Source: Clostridia bacterium | GTDB lineage: Bacteria; Bacillota; Clostridia; Christensenellales; Aristaeellaceae | Direction: 5' to 3' | Length of the DNA stretch: 64,000 nt | Assembly (NCBI GenBank): GCA_017460395.1 | Contig: JAFUBA010000127.1 | Coordinates: 1-64,000, forward strand | Shown: positions 44,380 through 52,859 of the stretch, one piece after another | Numbering within the stretch: the first letter of the stretch is position 1 | Layout: each line of letters opens with the position of its first letter | Position numbers and translations under genes: made by a program | Notes under the pieces: model-generated | The model's database searches: none | What the model was told of the DNA's origin: nothing | Seen by the model: the letters and a program-made list of their open reading frames with translations, nothing else

Positions 44380-45063
44380 TCAGTCGGCACATATGGCCGT
44401 ACCTTCAAGACATTGAGCCCAGGTATCCGCGATGGTCCTGTGCCCGGCTGCGGTCGGGTGCACCCCATCAAGGGTCTCATATTTCACGCCTGTTCCCGCA
44501 AGGTCCACGAGGGTACACCCCTCGGCCCTGCAGGCCTTCTCAATCGCCTCGTTGTAGGGTCTGAGGCCCTCCGTCCAGGCCGTATCATACATCAGCCGTG
44601 CGGCAGAGGACATGCAAGTGCCCATGAGCGTGCCGCAGAGGACCTTTGTTTCCGGAAGCATCGCCCGGATCTCCCGCAGCATCTTCCGGTAGGAAGGCGC
44701 AAAGTATCTGTCCTTCCCCCTGCCCGCGATCCCTCTTGGATGGACTGGCACCTCAAAGCCAAAGTCATTGAAACCAAGATAGATGAGCACCATCTCCGGC
44801 GAGGCATCTTCGCTCCTCAGCATGCGGATCCGATCCCCGCTCGAAGCGCTCGGGTACTGCCCCCCGGAGACCCTGCAGCCGGAGTAGGCATTGTTCACGC
44901 AAAGATCCCATTGCATCTCCTGTAAAAGGAGCTGCCACCAGATCTCTCCAGGCGCCGTGATCCCGTTCCTCTCCATGTTCTCAGCGTCATAGTAGAGGGC
45001 ATAGCCGGGCAGCTGAAAGCCATCGCATGTGCTGATGGAATCTCCGAAGATGGACACGCGCAT
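44380..45063 (-). CDS. SGNH/GDSL hydrolase
   Basis: A 227-residue cytoplasmic hydrolase without signal peptide. Block I is FGDSIST (Ser nucleophile, residues 6-12), block II glycine lies in NNAYSGCRVSGGQ, block III is LGFNDFG and block V is DGVHPTAAGH with the catalytic Asp and His. Esterase activity on an acyl or acetyl group is likely. GGAGGTGA precedes ATG at 45063, and that site directly adjoins the T run of the liv operon terminator. It leads the operon with the amidohydrolase and the VanZ fusion. Confidence 0.88.
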   Translation of the reverse strand: MRVSIFGDSISTCDGFQLPGYALYYDAENMERNGITAPGEIWWQLLLQEMQWDLCVNNAYSGCRVSGGQYPSASSGDRIRMLRSEDASPEMVLIYLGFNDFGFEVPVHPRGIAGRGKDRYFAPSYRKMLREIRAMLPETKVLCGTLMGTCMSSAARLMYDTAWTEGLRPYNEAIEKACRAEGCTLVDLAGTGVKYETLDGVHPTAAGHRTIADTWAQCLEGTAICAD

Positions 45064-45078
45064 CGCCCATTCACCTCC

Positions 45079-45111
45079 AAAAAACCGGAATGGATTCGAT
45101 TTCCATTCCGG
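45079..45111 (-). terminator. Intrinsic terminator of the liv operon, fused to the next ribosome site
   Basis: A 10 bp stem (45085-45094 with 45102-45111) followed on the minus strand by six T that run straight into GGAGG of the SGNH gene. A TGA-TATACT extended -10 lies upstream around 45177-45182, so transcripts from there would meet this terminator before the SGNH gene. Confidence 0.85.
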
Positions 45112-45181
45112 CATTTTTACCAGGGTCACCCAAGAAATCGAGATCCGCACCGCGCGGCGGATTCTGTCGGTTTCCAGTATA

Positions 45182-45904
45182 TCACTTTCTGGCACTCTTG
45201 CCCAGGTAAGCTTCCCTCACGCGGTCATCGCCAAGGAGCTCCTCGCCCGTCCCGTGCATCCCCAGGATGCCGGTCTCGAGGACATAGGCGCTGTCGGCAA
45301 TCCTCAGGGCGGCGTTCGCGTTCTGCTCAACCAGGAGAATTGTGATCCCCTCGTCGTGCAGGGTCTCGATAATCCGGAAGATATCCCGGATGACCAGCGG
45401 TGCCAGGCCCAGGGAAGGTTCATCCATCATCAGGATCTTGGGGCGCATCATGAGGGCACGGCCAACAGCCAGCATCTGCTGCTCGCCGCCGGAGAGTGTG
45501 CCCGCCAGCTGCCAGGAGCGCTCCTGGAGTCTTGGAAAGAGCTGGTATACATGATCGATGTCTGCCTGAATCTCATCTTTCCTGAGGTAGGCACCGATTT
45601 TCAGGTTCTCCAGCACCGTCAGGTTCGGGAAGACCCGTCGGCCTTCCGGCACCATGCAGATGCCCTCAGCCACGATCTTCTGCGGGCTCTGGCCGCTGAT
45701 CACGTTACCATCATAGGTGATGGTTCCTTCCTTCACAGGCACGAGACCGGAGATGGCCCGAAGCGTCGTGGACTTCCCGGCACCGTTGGCACCGATCAGC
45801 GTCACGATCTCACCTTTATTGACCTCTATGGAGATGCCCTTGAGCGCCTCAATGCCGCCGTAGGACACCTTCAGATCCATGATTTTCAGAAGGGGCGTAC
45901 TCAC
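45182..45904 (-). CDS. livF: Branched-chain amino acid ABC transporter ATP-binding protein LivF
   Basis: A 240-residue ATPase. Walker A is GANGAGKST (about residues 36-44), the signature is LSGGEQQML, Walker B is PKILMMDEPSLGLAPL and the switch histidine position carries glutamine in LLVEQN, a known feature of LivF. The C-terminus HGTGEELLGDDRVREAYLG is typical. It overlaps livG by four bases. Confidence 0.95.
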   Translation of the reverse strand: MSTPLLKIMDLKVSYGGIEALKGISIEVNKGEIVTLIGANGAGKSTTLRAISGLVPVKEGTITYDGNVISGQSPQKIVAEGICMVPEGRRVFPNLTVLENLKIGAYLRKDEIQADIDHVYQLFPRLQERSWQLAGTLSGGEQQMLAVGRALMMRPKILMMDEPSLGLAPLVIRDIFRIIETLHDEGITILLVEQNANAALRIADSAYVLETGILGMHGTGEELLGDDRVREAYLGKSARK

Positions 45905-46749
45905 AGGTCATCACCTCCAAGATAGGCATCGATCACGGCCTGGTTGTTCTGAATTTCCGATGGAACACCCTCGGCAATCTGCTTGCCAAAATCAATCACA
46001 TAGATTCTGTCGGAGATCCCCATCACCAGATCCATGTGATGTTCAATGACGAACACGGTCAGCTGGAACTTCCGTTTGATGTCCTGAATGAAGGCGGCCA
46101 GCTCCAGCGTCTCCTGGGGATTCATGCCGGCGGCCGGCTCGTCGAGGAGCAGCAGCTTGGGGTCTGTGGCAAGAGCCCTGATGATCTCAAGAAGACGCTG
46201 CTTTCCGTAGGGAAGGCTCGTGGCCATCTCGTCCCTCAGGTCCTGAAGGCCCACGATCTTCAGTAGCTCCATGGTCTTTTCCCGCATCTGCTTTTCCTCA
46301 GCACCGTTCAGGTGGAAGGCGGCGGTGAAAAAATTGCTCTTTTTCCTCAGGTGCTGCACCGTGAGTACGTTTTCAAACACGGTCATCCCGGAGAACAGGC
46401 GGATGTTCTGGAAGGTCCGGCTGATCCCCTTCTTTGTGATCTCATCCGGGGTGTGGCGGATGATGGGCTGAGAGACAAACGCATCCGGGTGCCCGCCGGC
46501 AAAGATCTTCTTCATCTTGCCGGTGGGGTGGCTGCGGGCGATGGTTTCCCCCTCAAAGAGGATCTCCCCGTTGGTCGGCTCATAGACCGAGGTCACCGCG
46601 TTGAAGGCAGTGGTCTTGCCGGCACCGTTGGGGCCAATCAGGGCGACGATCTCCCCATCGTCAATGTGCATACTGAAATCGTTGACGGCCACCACGCCGC
46701 CAAACTGCATCGTCAGATGACGGATATCCAGCACATGCTCCTGACTCAT
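45901..46749 (-). CDS. livG: Branched-chain amino acid ABC transporter ATP-binding protein LivG
   Basis: A 282-residue ATPase, the partner of LivF. It has TMQFGGVVAVNDFSMHIDDGEI, Walker A GPNGAGKTT and the ISRTFQNIRLF Q-loop region. In the signature position it has LPYGKQRLLEI rather than LSGGQ, followed by Walker B LLLLDEPAAGMNPQE and VIEHHMD. All are standard for LivG. Four-base overlaps join it to livM and livF. Confidence 0.95.
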   Translation of the reverse strand: MSQEHVLDIRHLTMQFGGVVAVNDFSMHIDDGEIVALIGPNGAGKTTAFNAVTSVYEPTNGEILFEGETIARSHPTGKMKKIFAGGHPDAFVSQPIIRHTPDEITKKGISRTFQNIRLFSGMTVFENVLTVQHLRKKSNFFTAAFHLNGAEEKQMREKTMELLKIVGLQDLRDEMATSLPYGKQRLLEIIRALATDPKLLLLDEPAAGMNPQETLELAAFIQDIKRKFQLTVFVIEHHMDLVMGISDRIYVIDFGKQIAEGVPSEIQNNQAVIDAYLGGDDL

Positions 46750-47852
46750 TTGAGCTCACCCCCTGCCTTCTTTTTTCTTCGGAACAGGTCCGGCAGCTCC
46801 TTTGTCCCCATAATGCCCCGCCGGAAGAAGAGCACTACAATCATGATGATGATGGAGAAGACCACGAGGCGGAAGCCGTTTCTGAGCAGCGGCACCTCCC
46901 AGTTCCCGATCATCTGCTTTTCGTCGAGAAAGCGGAGCCACCATTCGCTGGCTGCCACAAACAGAAATGCACTGATGCAGCTGCCCGTGACCGAGCCCAC
47001 GCCGCCGATGACCACGATCAGGAGGATCTCATAGGTCATGGCCGAGGTGAAGCTCTTGGCCTGGACGGTGGTTTGGTACATGGCCAGCATGGCACCGCCG
47101 ATGCCGGTGAAGAAGGAGGACACGCAGAAGGCGAGGCGCTTGTGGTGGGCCAGGTTGATGCCCATGGCCTCGGCTGCCACCTCATCGTCCTTGATGGACC
47201 TGAGGGCACGCCCGTAGGTCGAGTTGATGATCATCACGATCAGCGCAATGCACACGCCAGCAACCAGAAGCGGCACCAGTGTCGACAGATAGACCGTCAC
47301 ATTGCCGTCCGCGTTTCTGATGTTAAAGTCATTGAATGTGGGAAAGAGCCTCAGCATGTTGGACCCGTTGGTCACAGGGCCCAGCTGGTTCCACTGGAAG
47401 ATGGCCCGGATGATCTCGGCAAAGCCGAGGGTCGCAATGGCCAGATAATCGCTCTTGAGCCTGAGGACCGGCAGGCCGATCAGGAAGGCAAAGAAGGCGG
47501 CCACAAGTCCTGCCAGCAGCATCGCAACAAACACGGGAAGCGTGAACTGGACCACGCCCCCTGCGTAGTACTGGTAGACGTTGACCCTCTGCTCCAGCGG
47601 GATCGTGAAGATGGCGTACACGTAGGCACCGATGAGCATGAAGCCTGCCTGCCCCAGGGAAAAGATACCGGTAAAGCCGTTGAGCAGGTTCATGGAGACC
47701 GCAACGAGCGCATAGGTTGCGCCTTTTTTCAGCACCGTAAATAGCATGGATGTGGCTGGCAGTTTCTGCTCTGCGATAAACACGGCCACATACAGGCAAA
47801 GGACGATCAAAGCGGAGGCTACATTTGCCAGCGTCAGTTTTTTCTCTTTCAC
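46746..47852 (-). CDS. livM: Branched-chain amino acid ABC transporter permease LivM
   Basis: A 368-residue permease with about nine hydrophobic segments. Family marks are NGFTGIFSLGQAGFMLIGAYVYA, LRLKSDYLAIATLGFAEIIR and GRALRSIKDDEVAAEAMGIN (the EAA-like loop), then GGIGSVTGSC-type sequence. The C-terminus is positively charged. It starts 14 bp after livH. Confidence 0.95.
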   Translation of the reverse strand: MKEKKLTLANVASALIVLCLYVAVFIAEQKLPATSMLFTVLKKGATYALVAVSMNLLNGFTGIFSLGQAGFMLIGAYVYAIFTIPLEQRVNVYQYYAGGVVQFTLPVFVAMLLAGLVAAFFAFLIGLPVLRLKSDYLAIATLGFAEIIRAIFQWNQLGPVTNGSNMLRLFPTFNDFNIRNADGNVTVYLSTLVPLLVAGVCIALIVMIINSTYGRALRSIKDDEVAAEAMGINLAHHKRLAFCVSSFFTGIGGAMLAMYQTTVQAKSFTSAMTYEILLIVVIGGVGSVTGSCISAFLFVAASEWWLRFLDEKQMIGNWEVPLLRNGFRLVVFSIIIMIVVLFFRRGIMGTKELPDLFRRKKKAGGELK

Positions 47853-47866
47853 TTATGCCGCCTCCC

Positions 47867-48790
47867 TTACACCTTATCCGTCACTTTTTCGCCGAACAGA
47901 CCCGTGGGCTTGAAGACCAGGATCACGATGAGCAGGGCGAAGGTAAAGGCATCCGAGAAGGTCGCAAGGCCCAGCGGTGCCTTGATGACACCGGACTTGA
48001 AGAGAATCACGTCCAGACCCTTGATGATATTCTCCATGATGCCGATGATAAACGCCCCGATCACGGCCCCCGGGATGCTGCCGATCCCGCCGAACACCGC
48101 TGCCACGAAGGCCTTGAGGCCGGGCATGGCACCGGAGGTCTGGATGACGGTTGTGTAGTTGGTAAAGTACAGGATGGATCCCACGGCCGCGAGGAAGGAA
48201 CCGATCACGAAGGTCACCGAGATGACCGAATTGATCTTGATGCCCATGAGCTGGGATGTCTCAAAGTCCTTGGACACCGCCCGCATGGCCATGCCGATCT
48301 TGGTGTGGTTGATGAGCTGCACGAGCGCAACCACCAGGATGATGGTCAGCACCGGCGTCACCAGCGTCACCATCTTTGTGGTGGCAGATCCGATCGTCAC
48401 GGACCCCGAGATCCAGGGGATGGTGGGATAGATCTGGTTGAGACCGCCGGTGATGTAGAGCACCAGGTTCTGCAGGGTATAGCTGACACCGATGGCACTG
48501 ATCATGACGCTCATCCTCGGTGCCGTGCGAAGCGGCTTGTAGGCCACACGCTCAATGAGAAAACCTATCAGACTGGTGATCAAAAGCACAAGGAGGATGG
48601 ACAGCCACAGCGGCACACCGCTGGAGACCACATAGACCATCACGATGCCGGCCACCATGAACACATCGCCGTGGGCAAAGTTAATGAGGCGCAGGATACC
48701 ATAGACCATCGTGTAGCCGATGGCGATCAGGGCATACTGTCCACCCACGGAAATGCCGGAGAGGAGATATGGGAAAACTGTGTTCCACAT
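47867..48790 (-). CDS. livH: Branched-chain amino acid ABC transporter permease LivH
   Basis: A 307-residue permease, the partner of LivM. It shows SGISVGGQYALIAIGYTMVYGILRLINFAHGDVFMVAG at the N-terminus and TKIGMAMRAVSKDFETSQLMGI as the ATPase-contact loop. ATG at 48790 follows AAAGGGAG. It lies downstream of livJ past an intercistronic terminator. Confidence 0.95.
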   Translation of the reverse strand: MWNTVFPYLLSGISVGGQYALIAIGYTMVYGILRLINFAHGDVFMVAGIVMVYVVSSGVPLWLSILLVLLITSLIGFLIERVAYKPLRTAPRMSVMISAIGVSYTLQNLVLYITGGLNQIYPTIPWISGSVTIGSATTKMVTLVTPVLTIILVVALVQLINHTKIGMAMRAVSKDFETSQLMGIKINSVISVTFVIGSFLAAVGSILYFTNYTTVIQTSGAMPGLKAFVAAVFGGIGSIPGAVIGAFIIGIMENIIKGLDVILFKSGVIKAPLGLATFSDAFTFALLIVILVFKPTGLFGEKVTDKV

Positions 48791-48830
48791 CCTGACAACT
48801 CCCTTTCTTATCTGGCCCGGGGGCCATGAA

Positions 48831-48877
48831 ATCAAAAGGCGGCGTCTGCCATCGGCTTTTCGCCAGGCAAACGCCGC
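48831..48877 (-). terminator. Intercistronic terminator between livJ and livH
   Basis: A 12 bp stem (48839-48850 with 48866-48877, one G-U pair) followed by CTTTTGATTT on the minus strand. It should favour livJ-only transcripts. Confidence 0.8.
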
Positions 48878-48895
48878 AGCTTTTCAGAATACTTC

Positions 48896-50053
48896 TTATT
48901 CGACGGTCTGCTCTGTCACAAACTGCCAGTCGCCGGTGGCGGTGTCCACGGTCTTGACGAACGCGGAGGTGCGGATGGCATCGCCGGTCGCGTCAAAGGC
49001 GATCTCGCCGGACACGCCGATGAGGGTGACTGCGGGCAGTGCTGCCATCACGGCCTTGGAGTCGGTGGTGCCGGCTGCCTTGAGGGCCTCGAGGGCAGTG
49101 TAGTATCCGTCATAACCCATCACGGACACGGCAGAGATGATGTCGTTGCCGCCGTTGTTGGTCAGCGCTTCGCTGTCGGAGTTCAGCCAGGCCTTGAAGC
49201 CTTCATCAAAGGCCGGATTGGCGCCTTCCTGATAGAAGGTGGTGATGATGACCTTCACGTTCGTGCCCTTGGCAGCATTGGCCACCACGTTGGAGTCCAG
49301 GGTGTCACCGCCGAGGATCGGGAAGGTGACATTCTGGGCAGCAGCCTGCTGCACGATCTGGGTGGAATAGGCGATGGACACGGGGCTGAAGAACACGTCT
49401 GCACCGTACATGGCAGCGTTGTTCAGATAGGAGTTGAAGTCGGAGTTGCCGGTGGGGAAGGTATCATCGATGACCATGCCGCCCAGCTCTACGAAGGCCT
49501 GCTTGAAGTAGTTGACCAGACCCACGTCATAGTCGTTGCCCAGCTCTGCAAGGCAGTAGGCCGTGCGGGCGCCCAGGGTCTTGTAGGCATAGTTGGCCAG
49601 AACGGTGCCCTGGAAGGGATCCAGGAAGCAGATGCGGAAATAGTGGCTGTTGCCGCTGGTGACCTGGGGATTGGTGCAGGTCAGACCGATGGCGGGGATG
49701 CCGGCATCTGCAAAGTACTGGGAACCGGCAATGGACACGCCGGAGCCGTAGGAGCCGAGCACGGCGGACACGCCGGAGGCCACCAGCTGCTGAGCCGCGG
49801 AGGGTGCCTTATCGGTGGAGGAACCATTGTCTGCATAGACCAGTTCCACTTTGTATTCCTGGTCGCCGATCACCACAGTGGGAGTCTCCACGTTGGCATA
49901 CTGGATGCCCAGGGATTCCTGCTTGCCGCCCGCACCGCTGTCGCCGGAGGCAGGTTCATATACGCCGAGTTTCACCACGGGCAGATCCTCTGCCAGTGCG
50001 AACACGGGCAGCACCATGGCGAGAACCAGGAGAATGCTCATGAGCTTCTTCAT
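48896..50053 (-). CDS. livJ: Branched-chain amino acid ABC transporter binding protein
   Basis: A 385-residue periplasmic-binding-type protein. The signal peptide is MKKLMSILLVLAMVLPVFALA, cleaved before EDLPVVKLG, with no lipobox cysteine. The body shows GDSGAGGKQESLGIQYANVE, VASGVSAVLGSYGSGVSIAGSQYFADAGIPAIGLTCTNPQVT and AYCLAELGNDYDVGLVNYFKQAF, all typical of Leu/Ile/Val-binding proteins. ATG at 50053 has AAGAAGG upstream. Two short hairpins lie in its leader (about 50101-50145). Confidence 0.94.
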   Translation of the reverse strand: MKKLMSILLVLAMVLPVFALAEDLPVVKLGVYEPASGDSGAGGKQESLGIQYANVETPTVVIGDQEYKVELVYADNGSSTDKAPSAAQQLVASGVSAVLGSYGSGVSIAGSQYFADAGIPAIGLTCTNPQVTSGNSHYFRICFLDPFQGTVLANYAYKTLGARTAYCLAELGNDYDVGLVNYFKQAFVELGGMVIDDTFPTGNSDFNSYLNNAAMYGADVFFSPVSIAYSTQIVQQAAAQNVTFPILGGDTLDSNVVANAAKGTNVKVIITTFYQEGANPAFDEGFKAWLNSDSEALTNNGGNDIISAVSVMGYDGYYTALEALKAAGTTDSKAVMAALPAVTLIGVSGEIAFDATGDAIRTSAFVKTVDTATGDWQFVTEQTVE

Positions 50054-50158
50054 AAGACAAACCTTCTTTCTGCATACGTTATCCAAACATTGAGCTTACT
50101 GCCGCCGCAGGGGCGGCCGTATCATGACAGGCTTTTATGCCTGCAACATGTTGGATTC

Positions 50159-50188
50159 AGTATACTGTGTCCCCTCGCCGAATTGCAA
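50159..50188 (-). promoter_or_regulatory. Predicted sigma-A promoter of the liv operon
   Basis: On the minus strand TTGCAA (50188-50183), an 18 nt spacer and TATACT (50164-50159), giving a leader of about 100 nt with two GC-rich hairpins. Confidence 0.7.
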
Positions 50189-50287
50189 GAAGATGAGGCG
50201 GGAGATTCACCGCAAATACACAGAAAGAACAGAAAATGCCCGGTCTGTCCGGCTTTTCACACGATCCGTTTCCATGGCTTGTGCACC

Positions 50288-51844
50288 TTATTTTGCAGGA
50301 TTGACCGCATTTTCCTGCAAAATCAGGGCATAGAGCTTCCTGTCATCGGCAAGGTCCCTGATGGAGGCCTTTACGTCTGGCTCTGTTCCCGCGTCCGTGT
50401 TCTCCCATGTCCCCTCACTGTTCCCTGTTCCCATGGACCAGACGCAGGAGTACCCGATGGCCGATCCGAACTCGTCCACAAACAGCGCCACCGGGCAGCT
50501 GCCACCGCCGCTCTTCTCCCCGATGATCTGGGCGCACCCCTCGATTCTGCAGATGTGTGCCAGGAGATCTGCGCCGGAAAAGGTGCCGGGAGATGTGAGG
50601 ATCGAAAAATCAAACCTGTCCGCCCACCCGTCCATGCCCTGAAGCGTGAAAGATTCAGCCCGTATGCTACCTGTGAGTGCGTTTTTCATGCTGATGGTGC
50701 TCTCACCCTTCATTGCAGCCAGCGCAAAGTACACGGCGTCCGTGTCCCCACCGGGGTTCGCGCTCAGGTCCAGCACCACATGCCGTACATCTCCTCTGTC
50801 TGCAAGCGCATTGAGGGAGGTAATGAGAAAGGTGACGGTATCCCGGTCCTCGAGGGCATGGATGTCCGGCTTTCCCTGCCAGTAGAATCTGTCAAAGGTG
50901 AATTCATCGATGGTCAGTACAGCCATGTCCAGATAGACATGCAGCTTCTCCCTTTTCGTGCCCCTGGACCTTGCCCAGTTGACCTGGGAGATGGAGGAGA
51001 GAATGCTGCCCATGCGTGTCCCCCTCTTCATCTCCTCGGAGGCGCCATACGGATCCGTGCCCCGCGGGCCCTGCAGCATTCTCGTGTGCCCGTCATCGAT
51101 CCATCGCCACCGAAGGGTCCGCATGCCCGCCAGGTAGGCGGACTCACTGCTTGACAGAAGCTGCCGCAGACACGATTCGTCCTTTTCCCGCAGCCACGCC
51201 TCAAACCCCTTTTCTCTCCAGGGAGCATCGAGCCCGTACATGACGTCCAGCCGGAAGAACAGTGCCCTGGCATTTCGCTCGATGGCCTCCGGCGTTCTTC
51301 TCATCTTCAGCTGCCTCAGGATCCCCAGTGCTTCCGCTGCCGGCAGGAAGTAGATATCCTGCCCGTCTGTAAACAGCACTTCCCCGTGCTCCTCCATGAA
51401 GAGGGCGGACATCACGGTGAGGGGCACATAGATCTTTTCATCCTGTTCTAGCATCTGAAAGCCCCACCGGGAAAGGTCCACCGTCGCCACCCGGTTCTCC
51501 GTCTCATATACTGAAGTGGGCCGGATCACGTACTCTGCGGCCTCGGAGATCGGGGCAGAAATATTGAGGCCGTAAAAGGAGACCGTCTGATGTTCCACAT
51601 CAAACAGGGCATATCCCTTCCTGTCCTCCCTGTATACCTTCCCGTCGCTCACGCGCCAGCTGTCCCTGGGATAGAGCCTGCGCAGAATATCGAGGGGCAC
51701 ATACATTTCCTCTGTCCCGATGACATCCACGTAGATCTCCGGGCCGTGGACGTAGCGCAGCTCGCCCCTTGCCTCACCGAGCACAAGGCACATGAGCAGG
51801 GCCAGGCAAAAAAGACACAGGGAAACCGTTGCGGGCCTTCTCAA
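50288..51844 (-). CDS. Secreted S41-family peptidase-like protein
   Basis: A 518-residue protein with a signal peptide (ending GEARG). The N-terminal 160 residues contain two segments like the copper-amine-oxidase-N fold used for wall binding (MYVPLDILRRLYPRDSWRVSDGKVYREDR and IYVPLTVMSALFMEEHGEVLFTDGQDIYF). The C-terminal part has the S41 pattern: HVVLDLSANPGGDTDAVYF, TSPGTFSGADLLAH with the likely nucleophile Ser, and IIGEKSGGGSC with the likely catalytic Lys. No PDZ domain is evident. A role in processing surface proteins is inferred. Confidence 0.78.
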   Translation of the reverse strand: MRRPATVSLCLFCLALLMCLVLGEARGELRYVHGPEIYVDVIGTEEMYVPLDILRRLYPRDSWRVSDGKVYREDRKGYALFDVEHQTVSFYGLNISAPISEAAEYVIRPTSVYETENRVATVDLSRWGFQMLEQDEKIYVPLTVMSALFMEEHGEVLFTDGQDIYFLPAAEALGILRQLKMRRTPEAIERNARALFFRLDVMYGLDAPWREKGFEAWLREKDESCLRQLLSSSESAYLAGMRTLRWRWIDDGHTRMLQGPRGTDPYGASEEMKRGTRMGSILSSISQVNWARSRGTKREKLHVYLDMAVLTIDEFTFDRFYWQGKPDIHALEDRDTVTFLITSLNALADRGDVRHVVLDLSANPGGDTDAVYFALAAMKGESTISMKNALTGSIRAESFTLQGMDGWADRFDFSILTSPGTFSGADLLAHICRIEGCAQIIGEKSGGGSCPVALFVDEFGSAIGYSCVWSMGTGNSEGTWENTDAGTEPDVKASIRDLADDRKLYALILQENAVNPAK

Positions 51845-51877
51845 TCGCGATCCCTCCTGACGCCAGACTGGTGCCTA

Positions 51878-51902
51878 CGAAAAAAGCCGGACGTGCCGGC
51901 TT
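51878..51902 (-). terminator. Intrinsic terminator after the lipoprotein gene
   Basis: A perfect 7 bp GC-rich stem (51884-51890 with 51896-51902), a 5 nt loop and a T run on the minus strand. It separates the lipoprotein gene from the S41 gene 34 bp further on. Confidence 0.88.
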
Positions 51903-51906
51903 ATGA

Positions 51907-52785
51907 TTACTTTGTGATCTTCACGGAATGTCTGAACTGCTTATATACGTTGTCCTTGTACTGCTCCTGATAGTCCCGCGGCCAGGTCAGCTCCACAATG
52001 TACAGGCGCTTGTTCACGCTCACCGCGTGCACTCGCCCGCCGACCCGGATCCCGTCCCGCGTGGTGGCGGTAAAATCCGCATACACGCCGGTCTTGTCCA
52101 GCAGGGTTCTCGTAGCCGTGTTGGTGGGGCTGAAGGTTGCGAACTGGCCCTTCCAGTTGGAGAGGACATTCTTCACTTCCTTGGCAAGCTCACTCTGGGA
52201 ATAATCGGAATTCACCGTGATGGCGCTCACCGTCAGTGATGCCTGCCAGTCCACACGCAGGTCCGGGTTGGTGATGGTATAGCTGTCCTGCTGGGTGTCA
52301 TCCTCGAGCCAGCCCGCGGGCGCAGAGAAGCTCAGTCCCTGCCTGGTGGCATCATAGGTGACGAACTCTCCGAAGACGATCGGCGGTGCCGGGGTCGGAG
52401 TGGGCTTGTCGATGGGGTCCAGGATCACGGGCGTGGCACCTGCATAGATGCTGTTCACCGTGGGAACAGGTGACGGCTCGGTGAAGACCGTGGCCACGAA
52501 GACGGTCTGTGCCGGCGGGACATCCTCCAGTGGCGCGTCATCCATGAGGCCCTCCTCGGAGGCAGGATCATAGTCGCCGCTGTCAAAGTCGATGGTCTCG
52601 TCCGCATTTGAGGTCTGCGGCGCCTGTGTCACCTGCGTCACCAGGTTCTGCGTAGGCATGGACGCTGCATCGCCCGCCACCGGAAAGCGCTGATCCTCCT
52701 TGGAGGAACAGCTGCTGAAAAGCAGCGCCGCGCACACAAGCAGCAGGAATAAGGTCACGATTTTACTGTATTTTGTCCGTCGCAT
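51907..52785 (-). CDS. Putative lipoprotein with a Pro/Thr-rich linker
   Basis: A 292-residue protein. The N-terminus MRRTKYSKIVTLFLLLVCAALLFSSCSSKED is a lipoprotein-type signal with a cysteine after SS. A low-complexity acidic and Pro/Thr-rich linker covers about residues 40-135. The C-terminal domain of about 150 residues (LSFSAPAGWLEDDTQQDSYTITNPD onward, ending VELTWPRDYQEQYKDNVYKQFRHSVKI) looks like a PsbP/DUF-type beta domain found in clostridial lipoproteins. Function is unknown. GGAGG precedes ATG at 52785. Confidence 0.75.
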   Translation of the reverse strand: MRRTKYSKIVTLFLLLVCAALLFSSCSSKEDQRFPVAGDAASMPTQNLVTQVTQAPQTSNADETIDFDSGDYDPASEEGLMDDAPLEDVPPAQTVFVATVFTEPSPVPTVNSIYAGATPVILDPIDKPTPTPAPPIVFGEFVTYDATRQGLSFSAPAGWLEDDTQQDSYTITNPDLRVDWQASLTVSAITVNSDYSQSELAKEVKNVLSNWKGQFATFSPTNTATRTLLDKTGVYADFTATTRDGIRVGGRVHAVSVNKRLYIVELTWPRDYQEQYKDNVYKQFRHSVKITK

Positions 52786-52859
52786 CAGGAAAACCTCCTT
52801 TTCAGCCATGGATGGCCTGAAGCCCTGGATAGCCTGAAATCGGAAATGCTTTGTCTTTC

